From Enterocloster lavalensis (GTDB lineage Bacteria > Bacillota > Clostridia > Lachnospirales > Lachnospiraceae): a DNA stretch of 64,000 bases. The position numbers and the translations under genes were made by a program. Numbering within the stretch: the stretch's first letter is position 1; every line of letters begins with the position of its first letter. The notes beneath the pieces are model-generated. The model was not told the DNA's origin. It did no database searches and saw only the letters and a program-made list of their open reading frames with translations. Location: the NCBI RefSeq assembly GCF_902364025.1, contig NZ_CABJCG010000002.1, positions 534,308 through 598,307 of the forward strand, written 5' to 3'. Of the stretch, positions 25,946 through 34,786 are shown piece after piece.

Positions 25946-27487
25946 ATGGGAAGAAAAGAAAGAACGATTTTTATCACCATTATAGCCAATATTATATTAA
26001 TTGTACTGCGGTTTTTTCTTGCCGGATTGTCAGGAAGTATTGGCTTGAAAGCAAATGCGTGGCATTCATTTACTGATGTATTTGTATCATCGGTTGTATT
26101 TATTGGTCTGATGACTGTGAGGTTAGGAGCGAAAAGATGGAGTGGAGCGGTAAAAAAGGTAGAGAATCTCTTAGCAATATTTGTCTCCTTTTTTATATTT
26201 TACATGGGACTGGAACTCTTTGCTGATGCCATGAACAGTGGGCAGGCGGAATTGAAGCATATCACATTCACAGCAGTAGGAGGATTTATCGGAGTCATTA
26301 TTAATTACTTCATGGCGAGGTATAAAATCTATGTGGGGGAACAGACCGGTTCTCAGAGTCTGATTGCAGATGGATATCATTCAAAGATGGATATGTATTG
26401 TTCTATTGCTGTCTTGATTGGAATTGTGGGAGCTCTGTTTGGAATGCGTAGTCTGGATAAAATCGCTGCCATTGTAGCTATGGTGCTGTTGATGGTTTCG
26501 GGGTACGAAATACTGGTGGATAATGTGCGGCAGCTACTACACTCCGGTCAACCGGGGCACAGAGAGAATCATGGACATAAGCATATCAGGTTCCATGGAA
26601 GCAAAAAAATGTTTGTGGGATTATCCGGAGTGCTGGCAACAGCCTATGTACTGTCTGGAGTCTATATTGTGGATATGGATGAGACGGCAATTGTGAGAAG
26701 ATTCGGGAAAGTGACGAAAGAAAACGTCTCACCAGGAATTCATTATCGTCTTCCGGAGCCCATTGACCAGGTAACGCTGGTAAAGAGGGATGCTGTCGAA
26801 AAAGTGGAGACAGGCAGGCTGGAGCTGTTGTCGGGTGATACCAACCTGGTCAATGTAAATATGTCAGTTCACTATAAGGCAGCCAACCCACTTGATTATG
26901 CACTGAATGTCGCAGATTTGAAAAATCTTGTAAAGGCAGGTTCTACTACCAGTGTCAGGGAAATAATCGGGCAAAGTCCGGTTGATTATCTGCTGACGGA
27001 GGGGAAAGCATCGGTGGAAAATGAGGCAAAGAATCGGATACAGAAAATACTGGATGTCAATGGGACAGGAATCCAGGTAGTAGGGGTTCAACTAATTGAG
27101 ATGTCTCCTCCGGAAGATGTGAAAGCAAGTTTCCAGGACTTGGCAAGTGCAAGACAAGATAGGGCGGTGTATATAAATGAGGCCATGGCTTATCAGAATA
27201 CCATAGTTCCCGAGGCCAGGGCCGAGGCATATAAGCAGGTTGCGGAGGCGGAAGGCTATAGGGAAGAGAAAATAAAAAATGCAGAGGGAGATGCCGTAAT
27301 GTTTACAGAAAAGCAAGCAGCATATGCTTTGTCCAGTGACGTGACGGAATTTCGGCTGTACATGGAAGCTATGGACAAAATATTGCCCAATGTACAAAAA
27401 ATTCTGCTAGGAGCGGATGTGACAATTGATAATGCAGAATTGTGGATTTCAAATTTAAAAAATAAAGTATCAGGAGGAGCAGAATAA
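25946..27487 (+). CDS. Cation diffusion facilitator fused to SPFH/HflK
   Basis: 513 residues. Residues 1-200 are a CDF-type transmembrane domain with the two metal-site motifs HSFTD (40-44) and HSKMD (145-149), as in zinc or cadmium exporters. The usual cytoplasmic dimer domain is absent. Instead a His-rich link (HRENHGHKHIRFHG, about 206-219) leads to a further membrane helix and an SPFH/band-7 domain of the HflK type (VDMDETAIVRRFG, then GIHYRLPEP), with the long coiled-coil arm (EARAEAYKQVAEAEGY). A single reading frame encodes both parts without a break. The stop overlaps the HflC start by one base. A membrane-raft scaffold that also moves metal is the best guess. Confidence 0.88.
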   Translation: MGRKERTIFITIIANIILIVLRFFLAGLSGSIGLKANAWHSFTDVFVSSVVFIGLMTVRLGAKRWSGAVKKVENLLAIFVSFFIFYMGLELFADAMNSGQAELKHITFTAVGGFIGVIINYFMARYKIYVGEQTGSQSLIADGYHSKMDMYCSIAVLIGIVGALFGMRSLDKIAAIVAMVLLMVSGYEILVDNVRQLLHSGQPGHRENHGHKHIRFHGSKKMFVGLSGVLATAYVLSGVYIVDMDETAIVRRFGKVTKENVSPGIHYRLPEPIDQVTLVKRDAVEKVETGRLELLSGDTNLVNVNMSVHYKAANPLDYALNVADLKNLVKAGSTTSVREIIGQSPVDYLLTEGKASVENEAKNRIQKILDVNGTGIQVVGVQLIEMSPPEDVKASFQDLASARQDRAVYINEAMAYQNTIVPEARAEAYKQVAEAEGYREEKIKNAEGDAVMFTEKQAAYALSSDVTEFRLYMEAMDKILPNVQKILLGADVTIDNAELWISNLKNKVSGGAE

Positions 27488-28386
27488 TGGAGAAGAATAT
27501 TAAACATAGATTAAGCAGGCAGGGAATCGCTGCAATTGGTGCAGTGGTGGTACTTTTTATCGGAACCTTAGTAGTGTATAAGGTAGATGCTACAGAATAT
27601 GCAGTGGTGACACAGTTTGGGAATCCGATTTCCACAGAATTGGAGCCAGGACTTAAAATCAAGTTGCCTGACCCGGTACAGTCTGTTCAGAAACTGGATA
27701 AGAGGGTTCAGGTATATCAGGCGGATTCCCTGGAACTGCTGACCTTGGATAAGAAAAGTGTAGCGATCGACTATTATGGCACATGGAAGATTACAGATCC
27801 TGTTACGTATATAAAAACGGTGAAAGATAAAATTGGGGCAGAGGCCAGATTGTCTGATGTGTTTTCCTCCAGCCTGGGAATCCAGATGGGTAAATATAAT
27901 TTGGAACAGTTGGTAAACACGGATTCAGAAAAGTTGAAGCTTGAGATGATGCTTGAAGATACAGTGTCCTATGCCAAGGAAAAAGCAACGGAATATGGTA
28001 TAGAGGTAATTGACGCTAAAATCAGGGCATTGAATTTTCCGGAATCTAATAAACAGAGCGTATACGACAGAATGAAAGCAGAGCGAGAGCAGATGGCAAA
28101 GAAATACCGTTCAGAAGGAAGCGAGGAGGCTGCTAAAATCAGGGCGGATGCAGAGAAAGAGAAACAAATTATTCTGTCAGAAGCATATAAGCAGGCGCAG
28201 CAGATCAAAGGCACTGGTGATGCAGAAGCAATCCGTATTTATGGGGAAGCATTCCAGAAAGATCCCAATTTCTATGAATTTATACGGACGCTGGAAACCT
28301 ATGAAAAGACTATTGATAAGGATACAACACTGATTCTTCCATCTACAGCGGAGATCCTTAAGTATTTAAGTGGAAAGACCAATTAG
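27487..28386 (+). CDS. hflC: HflC-like SPFH protein
   Basis: 299 residues. An N-terminal membrane helix (about 13-31) is followed by the SPFH domain (TEYAVVTQFGNPI, GLKIKLPDPVQSV) and a coiled coil (EEAAKIRADAEKEK) ending in a conserved HflC-type C-terminus with LPSTAEILKYL. In other bacteria HflC and HflK build a cage around the FtsH protease. Here it sits between two HflK-like partners. The gene overlaps the CDF-SPFH gene and is 17 bases from hflK. Confidence 0.92.
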   Translation: MEKNIKHRLSRQGIAAIGAVVVLFIGTLVVYKVDATEYAVVTQFGNPISTELEPGLKIKLPDPVQSVQKLDKRVQVYQADSLELLTLDKKSVAIDYYGTWKITDPVTYIKTVKDKIGAEARLSDVFSSSLGIQMGKYNLEQLVNTDSEKLKLEMMLEDTVSYAKEKATEYGIEVIDAKIRALNFPESNKQSVYDRMKAEREQMAKKYRSEGSEEAAKIRADAEKEKQIILSEAYKQAQQIKGTGDAEAIRIYGEAFQKDPNFYEFIRTLETYEKTIDKDTTLILPSTAEILKYLSGKTN

Positions 28387-28402
28387 AAAGAGGTGATACG
28401 AT

Positions 28403-29500
28403 ATGAGTAAAAAGAAATTTCCACGCATTTATCTGGAAAGGATAAAAAAAATAAAAGAAGGAATCCAGAGCTGGTTGTCTGATAAGAAACCACAAGAAAG
28501 CCAGCAGTCAGCAGTTATGGATATAAAGAAGGCATTTTCGCATATAAATCCTAAAAAGGCAGGGTGGATGTTGATTTTGGGTATAGCTGCCATTTATGTT
28601 TTGACTGGCGTATATGTGGTTAATCCAGGAGAACAGGCAGTTATACGCCGTTTTGGGGCATTGCAGCCGGGCACGGTGACGGAAGGAATCCATTATCGTC
28701 TTCCGTATCCGATTGATCAGGTAGAAAAGGTGAATGTGTCTGAGGTTCGACGTGCTGATATTGGTATGAGTTTGAAAGAACATATGCATCAAGGTGATGA
28801 CAGCCCAACGTTAATCCAACTCTTAACAGGTGACGAAAATATCATTACATCGGAGGCAATTGTCCACTATAAGGTAAAAGATGCGGCAGCTTTTCTGTAC
28901 AATGTGGACAGCAACGATGAACAGTTGGTAAGAAGAAGCGTGGAGTCTGCATTGGTGGAACTGATGGCTAGTATGGCGGTAGATGATATTTTAAGTACGG
29001 AAAAAGTAGCGGCGCAGAATTTTGTGATAGAAGAGGTGCAGAACACATTGGACAGCTATAACTCAGGAATCCAGGTAACGGTTTTCAATATCCAAAATAT
29101 TAATCCTCCTGAAGCAGTAGCAGCAGCATTTCTTGATGTAAATGCTGCGAAAGAAGATAAAGAGAAAGAAATCAATCAGGCGAATGGTTACTATAACAGC
29201 CTGATTCCGGAAGCACGTGGAAAGGCAGATGCTCAGATTGCCCAGGCAGAGGCATATAAGACGGAAGTAGTTAATACGGCTGTGGGCGATACGGATAAAT
29301 TTATCAGCATGTTGACAGAATATCAAAATAACAGTTTGATTTATACACAGGATACCACAAAATATCGGTTGTTACTGGAAACTATGGAGAAGGTACTTCC
29401 GAAAGTGAAGAAATATATAGTAAACTCCTCTGATGGAAGCATTGATGTAAAACTATTCGATTCCGATAATATCCCAGGTTCCGTAAATCCTGAATCATAA
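28403..29500 (+). CDS. hflK: HflK-like SPFH protein
   Basis: 365 residues. A basic cytoplasmic start of about 50 residues, one membrane helix (about 56-72), then the SPFH domain (VNPGEQAVIRRFGALQPG, IHYRLPYPIDQ) and a coiled-coil arm. It aligns well with the SPFH half of the fusion protein at 25946 (shared RRFG, GIHYRLP, and NPPE/SPPE before the arm), so those two are paralogues. The three SPFH proteins are probably one hetero-oligomeric membrane complex. Confidence 0.92.
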   Translation: MSKKKFPRIYLERIKKIKEGIQSWLSDKKPQESQQSAVMDIKKAFSHINPKKAGWMLILGIAAIYVLTGVYVVNPGEQAVIRRFGALQPGTVTEGIHYRLPYPIDQVEKVNVSEVRRADIGMSLKEHMHQGDDSPTLIQLLTGDENIITSEAIVHYKVKDAAAFLYNVDSNDEQLVRRSVESALVELMASMAVDDILSTEKVAAQNFVIEEVQNTLDSYNSGIQVTVFNIQNINPPEAVAAAFLDVNAAKEDKEKEINQANGYYNSLIPEARGKADAQIAQAEAYKTEVVNTAVGDTDKFISMLTEYQNNSLIYTQDTTKYRLLLETMEKVLPKVKKYIVNSSDGSIDVKLFDSDNIPGSVNPES

Positions 29501-29574
29501 AATCACCACATATGGATGGTATAATAAGATCGTTCCAGTTATAAAAAGTTGAGGTGCAGAGGGAGCGTAATATT

Positions 29575-31278
29575 TTGCGAAATTATGATAATAGAAGGTC
29601 AAGAGGTCGGAAGAATATAAGGAAGGGAATATATGAGAATGAAAAAATAGGAAAGGGCATCATCTTACAAATTATAATATTGGGAATTTTCATAGTGGCA
29701 GTGGTTTTTTTGATATATTCCTCAATTCAAAAGGGAAAAAGGACAAATTCCGAGTTGAATGGGACGGCCGAAACAGAAAGGGTAGTTTCAGATGAGAAAA
29801 CAACAGAAAAAGAAACTTATAAAACCGAACGGACGTTAATAGTTGATGGTATATCAGTCACAGGGCTATCGCAGGATGCTGCTAAGAAAAAACTTCTGGA
29901 TACATACCAATGGAACATGAAACTTTCATATCAGGATTCGGTGGAGGAACTTGAAAACCCTCTGCCGGAGAGCCTGGGGCGATTCCTGGAGGATATATAC
30001 AGTCAGGAAGAATCATTGTGGCAGGACAACTATGAATTGGATGTTACGTCTATGGAAACTGACATAAGAGAGCAGGTAGCAGTTATTGCATCAAAGTGGA
30101 ACCGTAATCCCTCCAATGCACAGCTGACAGGACGTGATAAAGAAAAAGGCAGCTGGATATATACTGGGGGAGAAAATGGGATTCAGATTAATCAGGAGGC
30201 AGCTGTCCAGGAAATCATGAGTATGCTTGGAGAGAAGAAATTTGCAGCAACGATTATTGTTCAGGCGGAGGAAATCGTGCCGACCGTTTCCATAAGCGAA
30301 GTGAAACAAAAGTACCAGGTAATAGGAAGTTTTTCCACTACATCGACCAATAACAGTAACAGAAATAACAATATCAGCCTTGCTATGAATGCCCTTGATG
30401 GTCTGGTGATTTTTCCAGGAGAAGAATTTTCTTTTAATAAGACAACTGGAAATAGGACAACAGAAAGGGGATATCTGCCGGCTGGTGCCTATCGAAATGG
30501 AGAATTTGTAGAGGAACCTGGCGGAGGAGTCTGTCAGGTTTCGTCTACTTTGTATAATGCTATTATTTTTTCCGGAATTATGACGACAGAACGAAATCCT
30601 CATAGTTTTGAACCATCTTATGTAATTCCTGGCGAGGATTCGATGGTGAGTTATGATGGCTATAGCGGTCCTGATTTACGTTTTGTCAACAAACAGGATA
30701 CATCTGTGGCGATTCGGGCTGTGTTTGAAAATAAAAAACTTATGATTTCCATCATTGGAATTCCTATTTTGGAAGAAGGGGTGGAGATATCTATGCGTTC
30801 ACAAAAGATAAAGGAATATGACCCTCCTGAACCGAAATACGAGGAGGATCAAACACTTCAACCTGAACAAGAAGTTGTGGTACAGGAAGGTGTGAAAGGG
30901 ACAACTTGGAAGACCTGGTTGGTAACGTCTAAAGATGGAAAGGTGGTTAATGAGGAATATTTCCATACCAGTACATACAGAGGAAAGCCAGGAATCGTAA
31001 AAAGAAATACAACAGGAGTTGTAATACCTGTACCGACAGATGCCGAGACATCTCCAGCCGTAGGTGAGGGAGAAACGATTCCTGGTGATCCACCGTCATC
31101 AGACATAGTTACAGAAGAAACTTTGCCAGAAGAAACTGTTCCGGTAGAAGACGCGCCCTCTGAGGAGACATCTGACGGGCATACAATAATAGAAGCTCCG
31201 TTGACGGACGGCAGTGTGCCAGAGTTTGTTTCTCCGGAGCCTTCACAGGAAGCTGTTCAATTAGGTCCAGGAGTTTAA
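29575..31278 (+). CDS. VanW/G5-domain surface protein
   Basis: About 567 residues. One membrane helix near residues 33-53; a weakly conserved region with GISVTGLSQDAAKKKL and similar repeats (about 95-245, peptidoglycan-binding-4-like); a VanW domain (about 255-395) with PGEEFSFN and GGGVCQVSSTLYNA; then a G5-like domain (about 420-490, including TTWKTWLV) and a Glu/Pro/Thr-rich tail. VanW-G5 proteins act at the cell surface, probably on the wall. The TTG at 29575 follows AGGGAG by nine bases; GTG at 29554 would add seven residues and has a poorer site. Confidence 0.85.
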   Translation: MRNYDNRRSRGRKNIRKGIYENEKIGKGIILQIIILGIFIVAVVFLIYSSIQKGKRTNSELNGTAETERVVSDEKTTEKETYKTERTLIVDGISVTGLSQDAAKKKLLDTYQWNMKLSYQDSVEELENPLPESLGRFLEDIYSQEESLWQDNYELDVTSMETDIREQVAVIASKWNRNPSNAQLTGRDKEKGSWIYTGGENGIQINQEAAVQEIMSMLGEKKFAATIIVQAEEIVPTVSISEVKQKYQVIGSFSTTSTNNSNRNNNISLAMNALDGLVIFPGEEFSFNKTTGNRTTERGYLPAGAYRNGEFVEEPGGGVCQVSSTLYNAIIFSGIMTTERNPHSFEPSYVIPGEDSMVSYDGYSGPDLRFVNKQDTSVAIRAVFENKKLMISIIGIPILEEGVEISMRSQKIKEYDPPEPKYEEDQTLQPEQEVVVQEGVKGTTWKTWLVTSKDGKVVNEEYFHTSTYRGKPGIVKRNTTGVVIPVPTDAETSPAVGEGETIPGDPPSSDIVTEETLPEETVPVEDAPSEETSDGHTIIEAPLTDGSVPEFVSPEPSQEAVQLGPGV

Positions 31279-31308
31279 TATTAATAAAAGGATTTAGGAT
31301 GAGAAATA

Positions 31309-32865
31309 ATGAATAAACGAATGAAGCTACATATTAAATGGTACATAGTGGCTAGTGTTCTTGTTGTGGCTATGATGATAGGCATTATCATAGTCACGGG
31401 CAAAGGAAAACAGCCAGAAGTAGAGGAAACAGGGGAGATTCTACCAAGGGAGACCCAAGCAGAAGAATTTCCTGAAATTGAAATAGAAGGGGATGAGGAC
31501 AACGTAGATGATACAAAATCGGATGAGATTGACAAGACTGCGGAAACAGAGGAACCTGCTCCAGAAAATCTGAAAGAGGGAGTAGAGCATTCTTCTGTGG
31601 CAAGACTTCAGGAAAGGCTGATGGAACTGGGATTCATGGAGAATGATGAGCCTACCCGGTATTATGGCCCTGTAACAGCTGCATCTGTAAAATGTTTTCA
31701 GCGCCAAAACAATCTGGAGCAAGACGGAATTGCAGGACCTCAGACCAGGGAGATGATTATGTCTCCAGATGCAAAATACTATGCTGTTTTTAAAGGGATT
31801 TCAGGAGATGACGTAAAGCGAATTCAGGATCGACTATATGAACTGGGATATCTACTGTCTGCAGATAATGTAAATGGAATTTTTGAAGAGAGGACCGAGG
31901 AAGCGGTTATCAAATTACAGGAAGTCAATCAACTGACGGCAGATGGTAAGGTAGGTAGGAAGACGGTAAACCTGCTTTATAGCGAAGAGGTGAAACCTAA
32001 TTTTCTGGCGTATGGTGAAAAGAGTGACATTGTTCTGAAATTCCAGAATCGTTTGAAAGAGCTGGGATATTTAACTACAAATCCAGACGGAAATTATGGA
32101 CGAGATACGGTTCAGGCAATCAAACAATTCCAATCAAGGAATGGTTTGGTTGTAGATGGATATCTTGGACCCACGACCAGAGAAATCATAGGGCAATCTA
32201 CTGCAAGACCCAATGGTTTAGTACTTGGAGAACAAGGCGATAGTGTAAAGCGTGTCCAGGAATTATTGAGTAAATATGGATATCTATCTGTTGAAAATGT
32301 TACTGGTTACTATGGGGAGATAACGGAAGCAGCAGTAATTTTATTTCAAAAGAATAATAATTTAACTGCGGACGGCTCCGTAGGAATAAGGACAATGGGA
32401 AAGTTAACAGATGCCTCCAAAGCTGTGGCAAAGGGAAATACATCTAGCAAGTCTGGCGCTGCTGGAGAAAATAAGAAGACGGGAGGCAGTCCCAGTGCAA
32501 TCAGTGGCAGTGTCGAGGCATTGATTAATGTGGCAGCATCTAAAGTCGGATCTACATATGTATGGGGAGCAAAGGGACCAAATACGTTTGATTGTTCTGG
32601 TTTTGTATATTGGTGTCTGAATCAGATTGGAGTACGACAGAGCTATCTTACTTCCAACGGGTGGAGAACTATAGGAAAGTATAAAAAAATTTCAAATTAT
32701 GATGATATTCAACCAGGGGATATAATTGTAGAAAAAGGTCATATGGGAATAGCAGCGGAAAATGGAAAGGTAATAGATGCTTCGTCCGGAAACGGAAAGG
32801 TAGTATATCGACAGCGAACAAACTGGTGGCGTAATAATTTTATTGTAGCATGGAGAATTTTTTGA
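31309..32865 (+). CDS. Peptidoglycan-binding NlpC/P60 hydrolase
   Basis: 518 residues. One N-terminal membrane helix (about 12-30) and an acidic linker lead to four PG_binding_1 modules, each with a (V/I)xxxQxxLxxLG(Y/F) helix, at about 95-155, 165-225, 240-300 and 310-370. A C-terminal NlpC/P60 domain (about 400-518) has Cys in FDCSGFVYW, His in EKGHMGIAAE and a polar residue in VIDASSG. It should be an anchored wall hydrolase. It is the last gene of the envelope operon; a group II intron remnant follows. Confidence 0.9.
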   Translation: MNKRMKLHIKWYIVASVLVVAMMIGIIIVTGKGKQPEVEETGEILPRETQAEEFPEIEIEGDEDNVDDTKSDEIDKTAETEEPAPENLKEGVEHSSVARLQERLMELGFMENDEPTRYYGPVTAASVKCFQRQNNLEQDGIAGPQTREMIMSPDAKYYAVFKGISGDDVKRIQDRLYELGYLLSADNVNGIFEERTEEAVIKLQEVNQLTADGKVGRKTVNLLYSEEVKPNFLAYGEKSDIVLKFQNRLKELGYLTTNPDGNYGRDTVQAIKQFQSRNGLVVDGYLGPTTREIIGQSTARPNGLVLGEQGDSVKRVQELLSKYGYLSVENVTGYYGEITEAAVILFQKNNNLTADGSVGIRTMGKLTDASKAVAKGNTSSKSGAAGENKKTGGSPSAISGSVEALINVAASKVGSTYVWGAKGPNTFDCSGFVYWCLNQIGVRQSYLTSNGWRTIGKYKKISNYDDIQPGDIIVEKGHMGIAAENGKVIDASSGNGKVVYRQRTNWWRNNFIVAWRIF

Positions 32866-32933
32866 TTTATGATTTCCATTATTTCGTCGCAGAGTATCTG
32901 TAGCAAGTGTATGATGTTAAGAATTGTCACTAT

Positions 32934-33005
32934 GAGGAGTCTTATGCGTGAAAGACGCACGTACGGTGTGAGGGGCTTGCGACGTGAGCCGCTTGTCTCC
33001 TCGAC
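32934..33005 (+). mobile_element. 3' remnant of a group II intron (domains V-VI)
   Basis: TATGCGTGAAAGACGCACGT followed by ACGGTGTGAGGGG is the shape of a bacterial group II intron domain V: a short stem capped by GAAA, a two-base bulge and the linker to domain VI. The next 30 bases end in TCTCCTCGAC, like an intron 3' end. The catalytic AGC triad reads AGT and the lower stem is imperfect. No intron-encoded protein is present. It is therefore a dead 3' fragment. Confidence 0.5.
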
Positions 33006-33050
33006 TGTCGAGGAGTTAATGAAAAAATGGGGAATAGGAAGGCGAGGAGT

Positions 33051-33758
33051 ATGAAAAAAAGAGTGTTAATAATTGATGATAATCTTGTGGTCTGCAAGGA
33101 AATTAAATATGCTTTACAGAATGAAACAACAGATGTCTACTACGCCTTGTCAATCCATGATGGAATTGAACAACTTACAAAACACCACTTTTGTCTTGTA
33201 ATCATGGAAATCCATCTGTCAGAAGGAGATGGAATGGAATTGCTGAAGATACTCCAACTGTTTAAACCAATACCCATACTTGTGATTTCCTCCAAAACAG
33301 GCAGTGAGGAACGGATTACTGCTCTGAAGGCAGGGGCACATGGATACATGGAAAAGCCATACGATTTGGAAGAATGCCTTGCCCATGCTCAAGCATTGAT
33401 GCAACTTTATACACAGCTACATACCACTGAAAGTCGATGTTACACATTGGCTTTTGGCATGGATTTAATCATTGATCCTGTCAAACATCTGGCGACTCTG
33501 AAAGGAGAGCCAATGAATCTTACCCGAAAGGAGTTTGACTTGTTGTTTTATCTTGCCAGTCATGCGGGGCAGGTTCTGAGCAGAGAACAGCTTTACAGTG
33601 CTGTATGGAGAGAGGAGGCTGTTTACAACGTGGATGAATCAGTTAAGTCTCACATCAAGTCGCTGCGTAAAAAGCTGACACCAACAGGAAAAGAATATAT
33701 CAAAAATGAATGGGGAGTCGGATACCGGTTTTCCCAGGAGGACGAAGAACAGCCGTAG
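33051..33758 (+). CDS. OmpR-family regulator with Glu at phosphosite
   Basis: 235 residues. The receiver domain (3-118) has the acid pair in LIIDDN, Ser in LVISSKTG and Lys in MEKPYD, but the phosphoacceptor position 53 is Glu in CLVIMEIHL instead of Asp. The C-terminal winged helix (about 135-230) is complete. Glu may mimic the phosphorylated form, so the protein could be always active. No kinase gene is adjacent. The ATG at 33051 follows GCGAGGAG. Confidence 0.88.
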   Translation: MKKRVLIIDDNLVVCKEIKYALQNETTDVYYALSIHDGIEQLTKHHFCLVIMEIHLSEGDGMELLKILQLFKPIPILVISSKTGSEERITALKAGAHGYMEKPYDLEECLAHAQALMQLYTQLHTTESRCYTLAFGMDLIIDPVKHLATLKGEPMNLTRKEFDLLFYLASHAGQVLSREQLYSAVWREEAVYNVDESVKSHIKSLRKKLTPTGKEYIKNEWGVGYRFSQEDEEQP

Positions 33759-34148
33759 TTGCCCAAAAAGCAGCCGCGGTTGTTTTTGTCGTCCTGTGTC
33801 GATTTTCTCCCCTGTTTTTCCACGAATTGCACCCCAAAAAATCCCCGATTGTTCAATATACTGATTGCAACGGCAAAATTATAAATTCAGCCCGTCAAAA
33901 AAAACGGTATTCTTGACGGGCGGCTTTCCAATGCCAAATTTTGTAGCCCTTCAAGCTCCGTTTTGAGTTTGGAGGGTTATTTTTATGCGCTGGAATCAAA
34001 CTGCGCTGCTGCTGATCCGTAGCAGCAACACTTAGCTGGTTTATGTAAGAAAAGGCTGGATGGTGGCCAGTCAAAAAAATTGATATTTCAGAAGCGGCCC
34101 TTTGCGGCTGCACAGATGTACTGATAGAACGTGTAAGATACGAAAGAG
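33759..34148. other. Intergenic region between regulator and sigma gene
   Basis: No convincing gene in about 390 bases. It carries the terminator hairpin at 33890-33921 and a second possible stem at about 33944-33978 (CCCTTCAAG with TTTGGAGGG, G-U pairs included). The reverse-strand frame over 33895-34254 has no ribosome-binding site and runs across these hairpins, so it is not called. Confidence 0.55.
33890..33921. terminator. Terminator-like hairpin
   Basis: GCCCGTCAA and TTGACGGGC form a perfect 9-bp stem around a 14-base A-rich loop, downstream of the orphan regulator. The flanks are T/A-rich but no long T-run follows directly. Confidence 0.55.
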
Positions 34149-34194
34149 AAAAGAACGCCCATGATGGTTTTATACCGGATGTGGACGTTCTTTT
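34149..34194 (+). terminator. Hairpin ending in T-run upstream of sigma gene
   Basis: AAAAGAACG and CGTTCTTTT form a 9-bp stem with a 28-base loop, about 90 bases before the sigma-like gene. The T-run is inside the stem, so it could act as a leader terminator or attenuator. Confidence 0.5.
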
Positions 34195-34233
34195 GTGTTC
34201 TAAAGAGCCGGTACAAAGGTGCCGTGGCCCACC

Positions 34234-34278
34234 CTTGTCCTTCGTTTTCGCCAACTAACGAAAATAAAGGAGGACAAG
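34234..34278 (+). promoter_or_regulatory. Hairpin hiding the sigma-gene ribosome-binding site
   Basis: CTTGTCCT (34234-34241) is the exact complement of AGGACAAG (34271-34278), which contains part of the AGGAGGA site for the ATG at 34282. An inner stem TTCG..CGAA supports it. The structure could keep translation low until it is opened. Confidence 0.6.
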
Positions 34279-34281
34279 CCT

Positions 34282-34734
34282 ATGGCAAAGCCATACCGGA
34301 TTCCGGATTTCAGGAAGCTGTATCCGGAGGCCAGCGAGGAAGTCATCGCTGTGCTGAGAACCACAGAAAGAAAAATGCAGTATCAGGAGTATGACCTAAA
34401 GGTTGAGCGGACGGTAGTGGATCAGGAAAACCGCACCGTGGAGCAGATTCCCAGCCGGGAGGACTCCTATGAGCGGATGCTGGAGCAGAATGTGCAGTTT
34501 GCGGAGGAGACTGCCAGTGCAGAGGAACAGGCATTACAGAACATCCAGACTCAGCAGCTACATAAAGCCCTATTGCTTCTCTCTGATGATGAGCGGGATC
34601 TCATTGAAAGGCTGTTTTTTCAGGAGCAGACCGAGCGGGAAATTGCAGCTGTTTACGGGCTTTCACAGAATGCAGTCAACAAACGGCGCAAGCGGGTGCT
34701 GGACAAGCTTCGGGAGCTGATAAAAGATTTTTGA
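34282..34734 (+). CDS. Sigma-70-like regulator of the element
   Basis: 150 residues. The C-terminal part (about 95-150) is a sigma region-4 helix-turn-helix: LLLLSDDERDLIERLFF, TEREIAAVYGLSQNAVNKRR. The N-terminal part is charged and helical and lacks regions 2 and 3, so it is not a full sigma factor; Tn1549- and Tn916-like elements carry such proteins near recombination genes. The start at 34282 uses AAGGAGGA, which is hidden in a hairpin (34234-34278). Confidence 0.85.
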   Translation: MAKPYRIPDFRKLYPEASEEVIAVLRTTERKMQYQEYDLKVERTVVDQENRTVEQIPSREDSYERMLEQNVQFAEETASAEEQALQNIQTQQLHKALLLLSDDERDLIERLFFQEQTEREIAAVYGLSQNAVNKRRKRVLDKLRELIKDF

Positions 34735-34786
34735 AAAAAGTTTTGCATTTTTGGTTGTCAAGATGCTCTCCCAACGTGGAAGTAAG

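Noticed and set aside
33895..34254. 119-residue reverse-strand frame
   Set aside because: It crosses two terminator-like hairpins and the regulatory leader of the sigma-like gene; composition is Ser-rich and unlike a gene.
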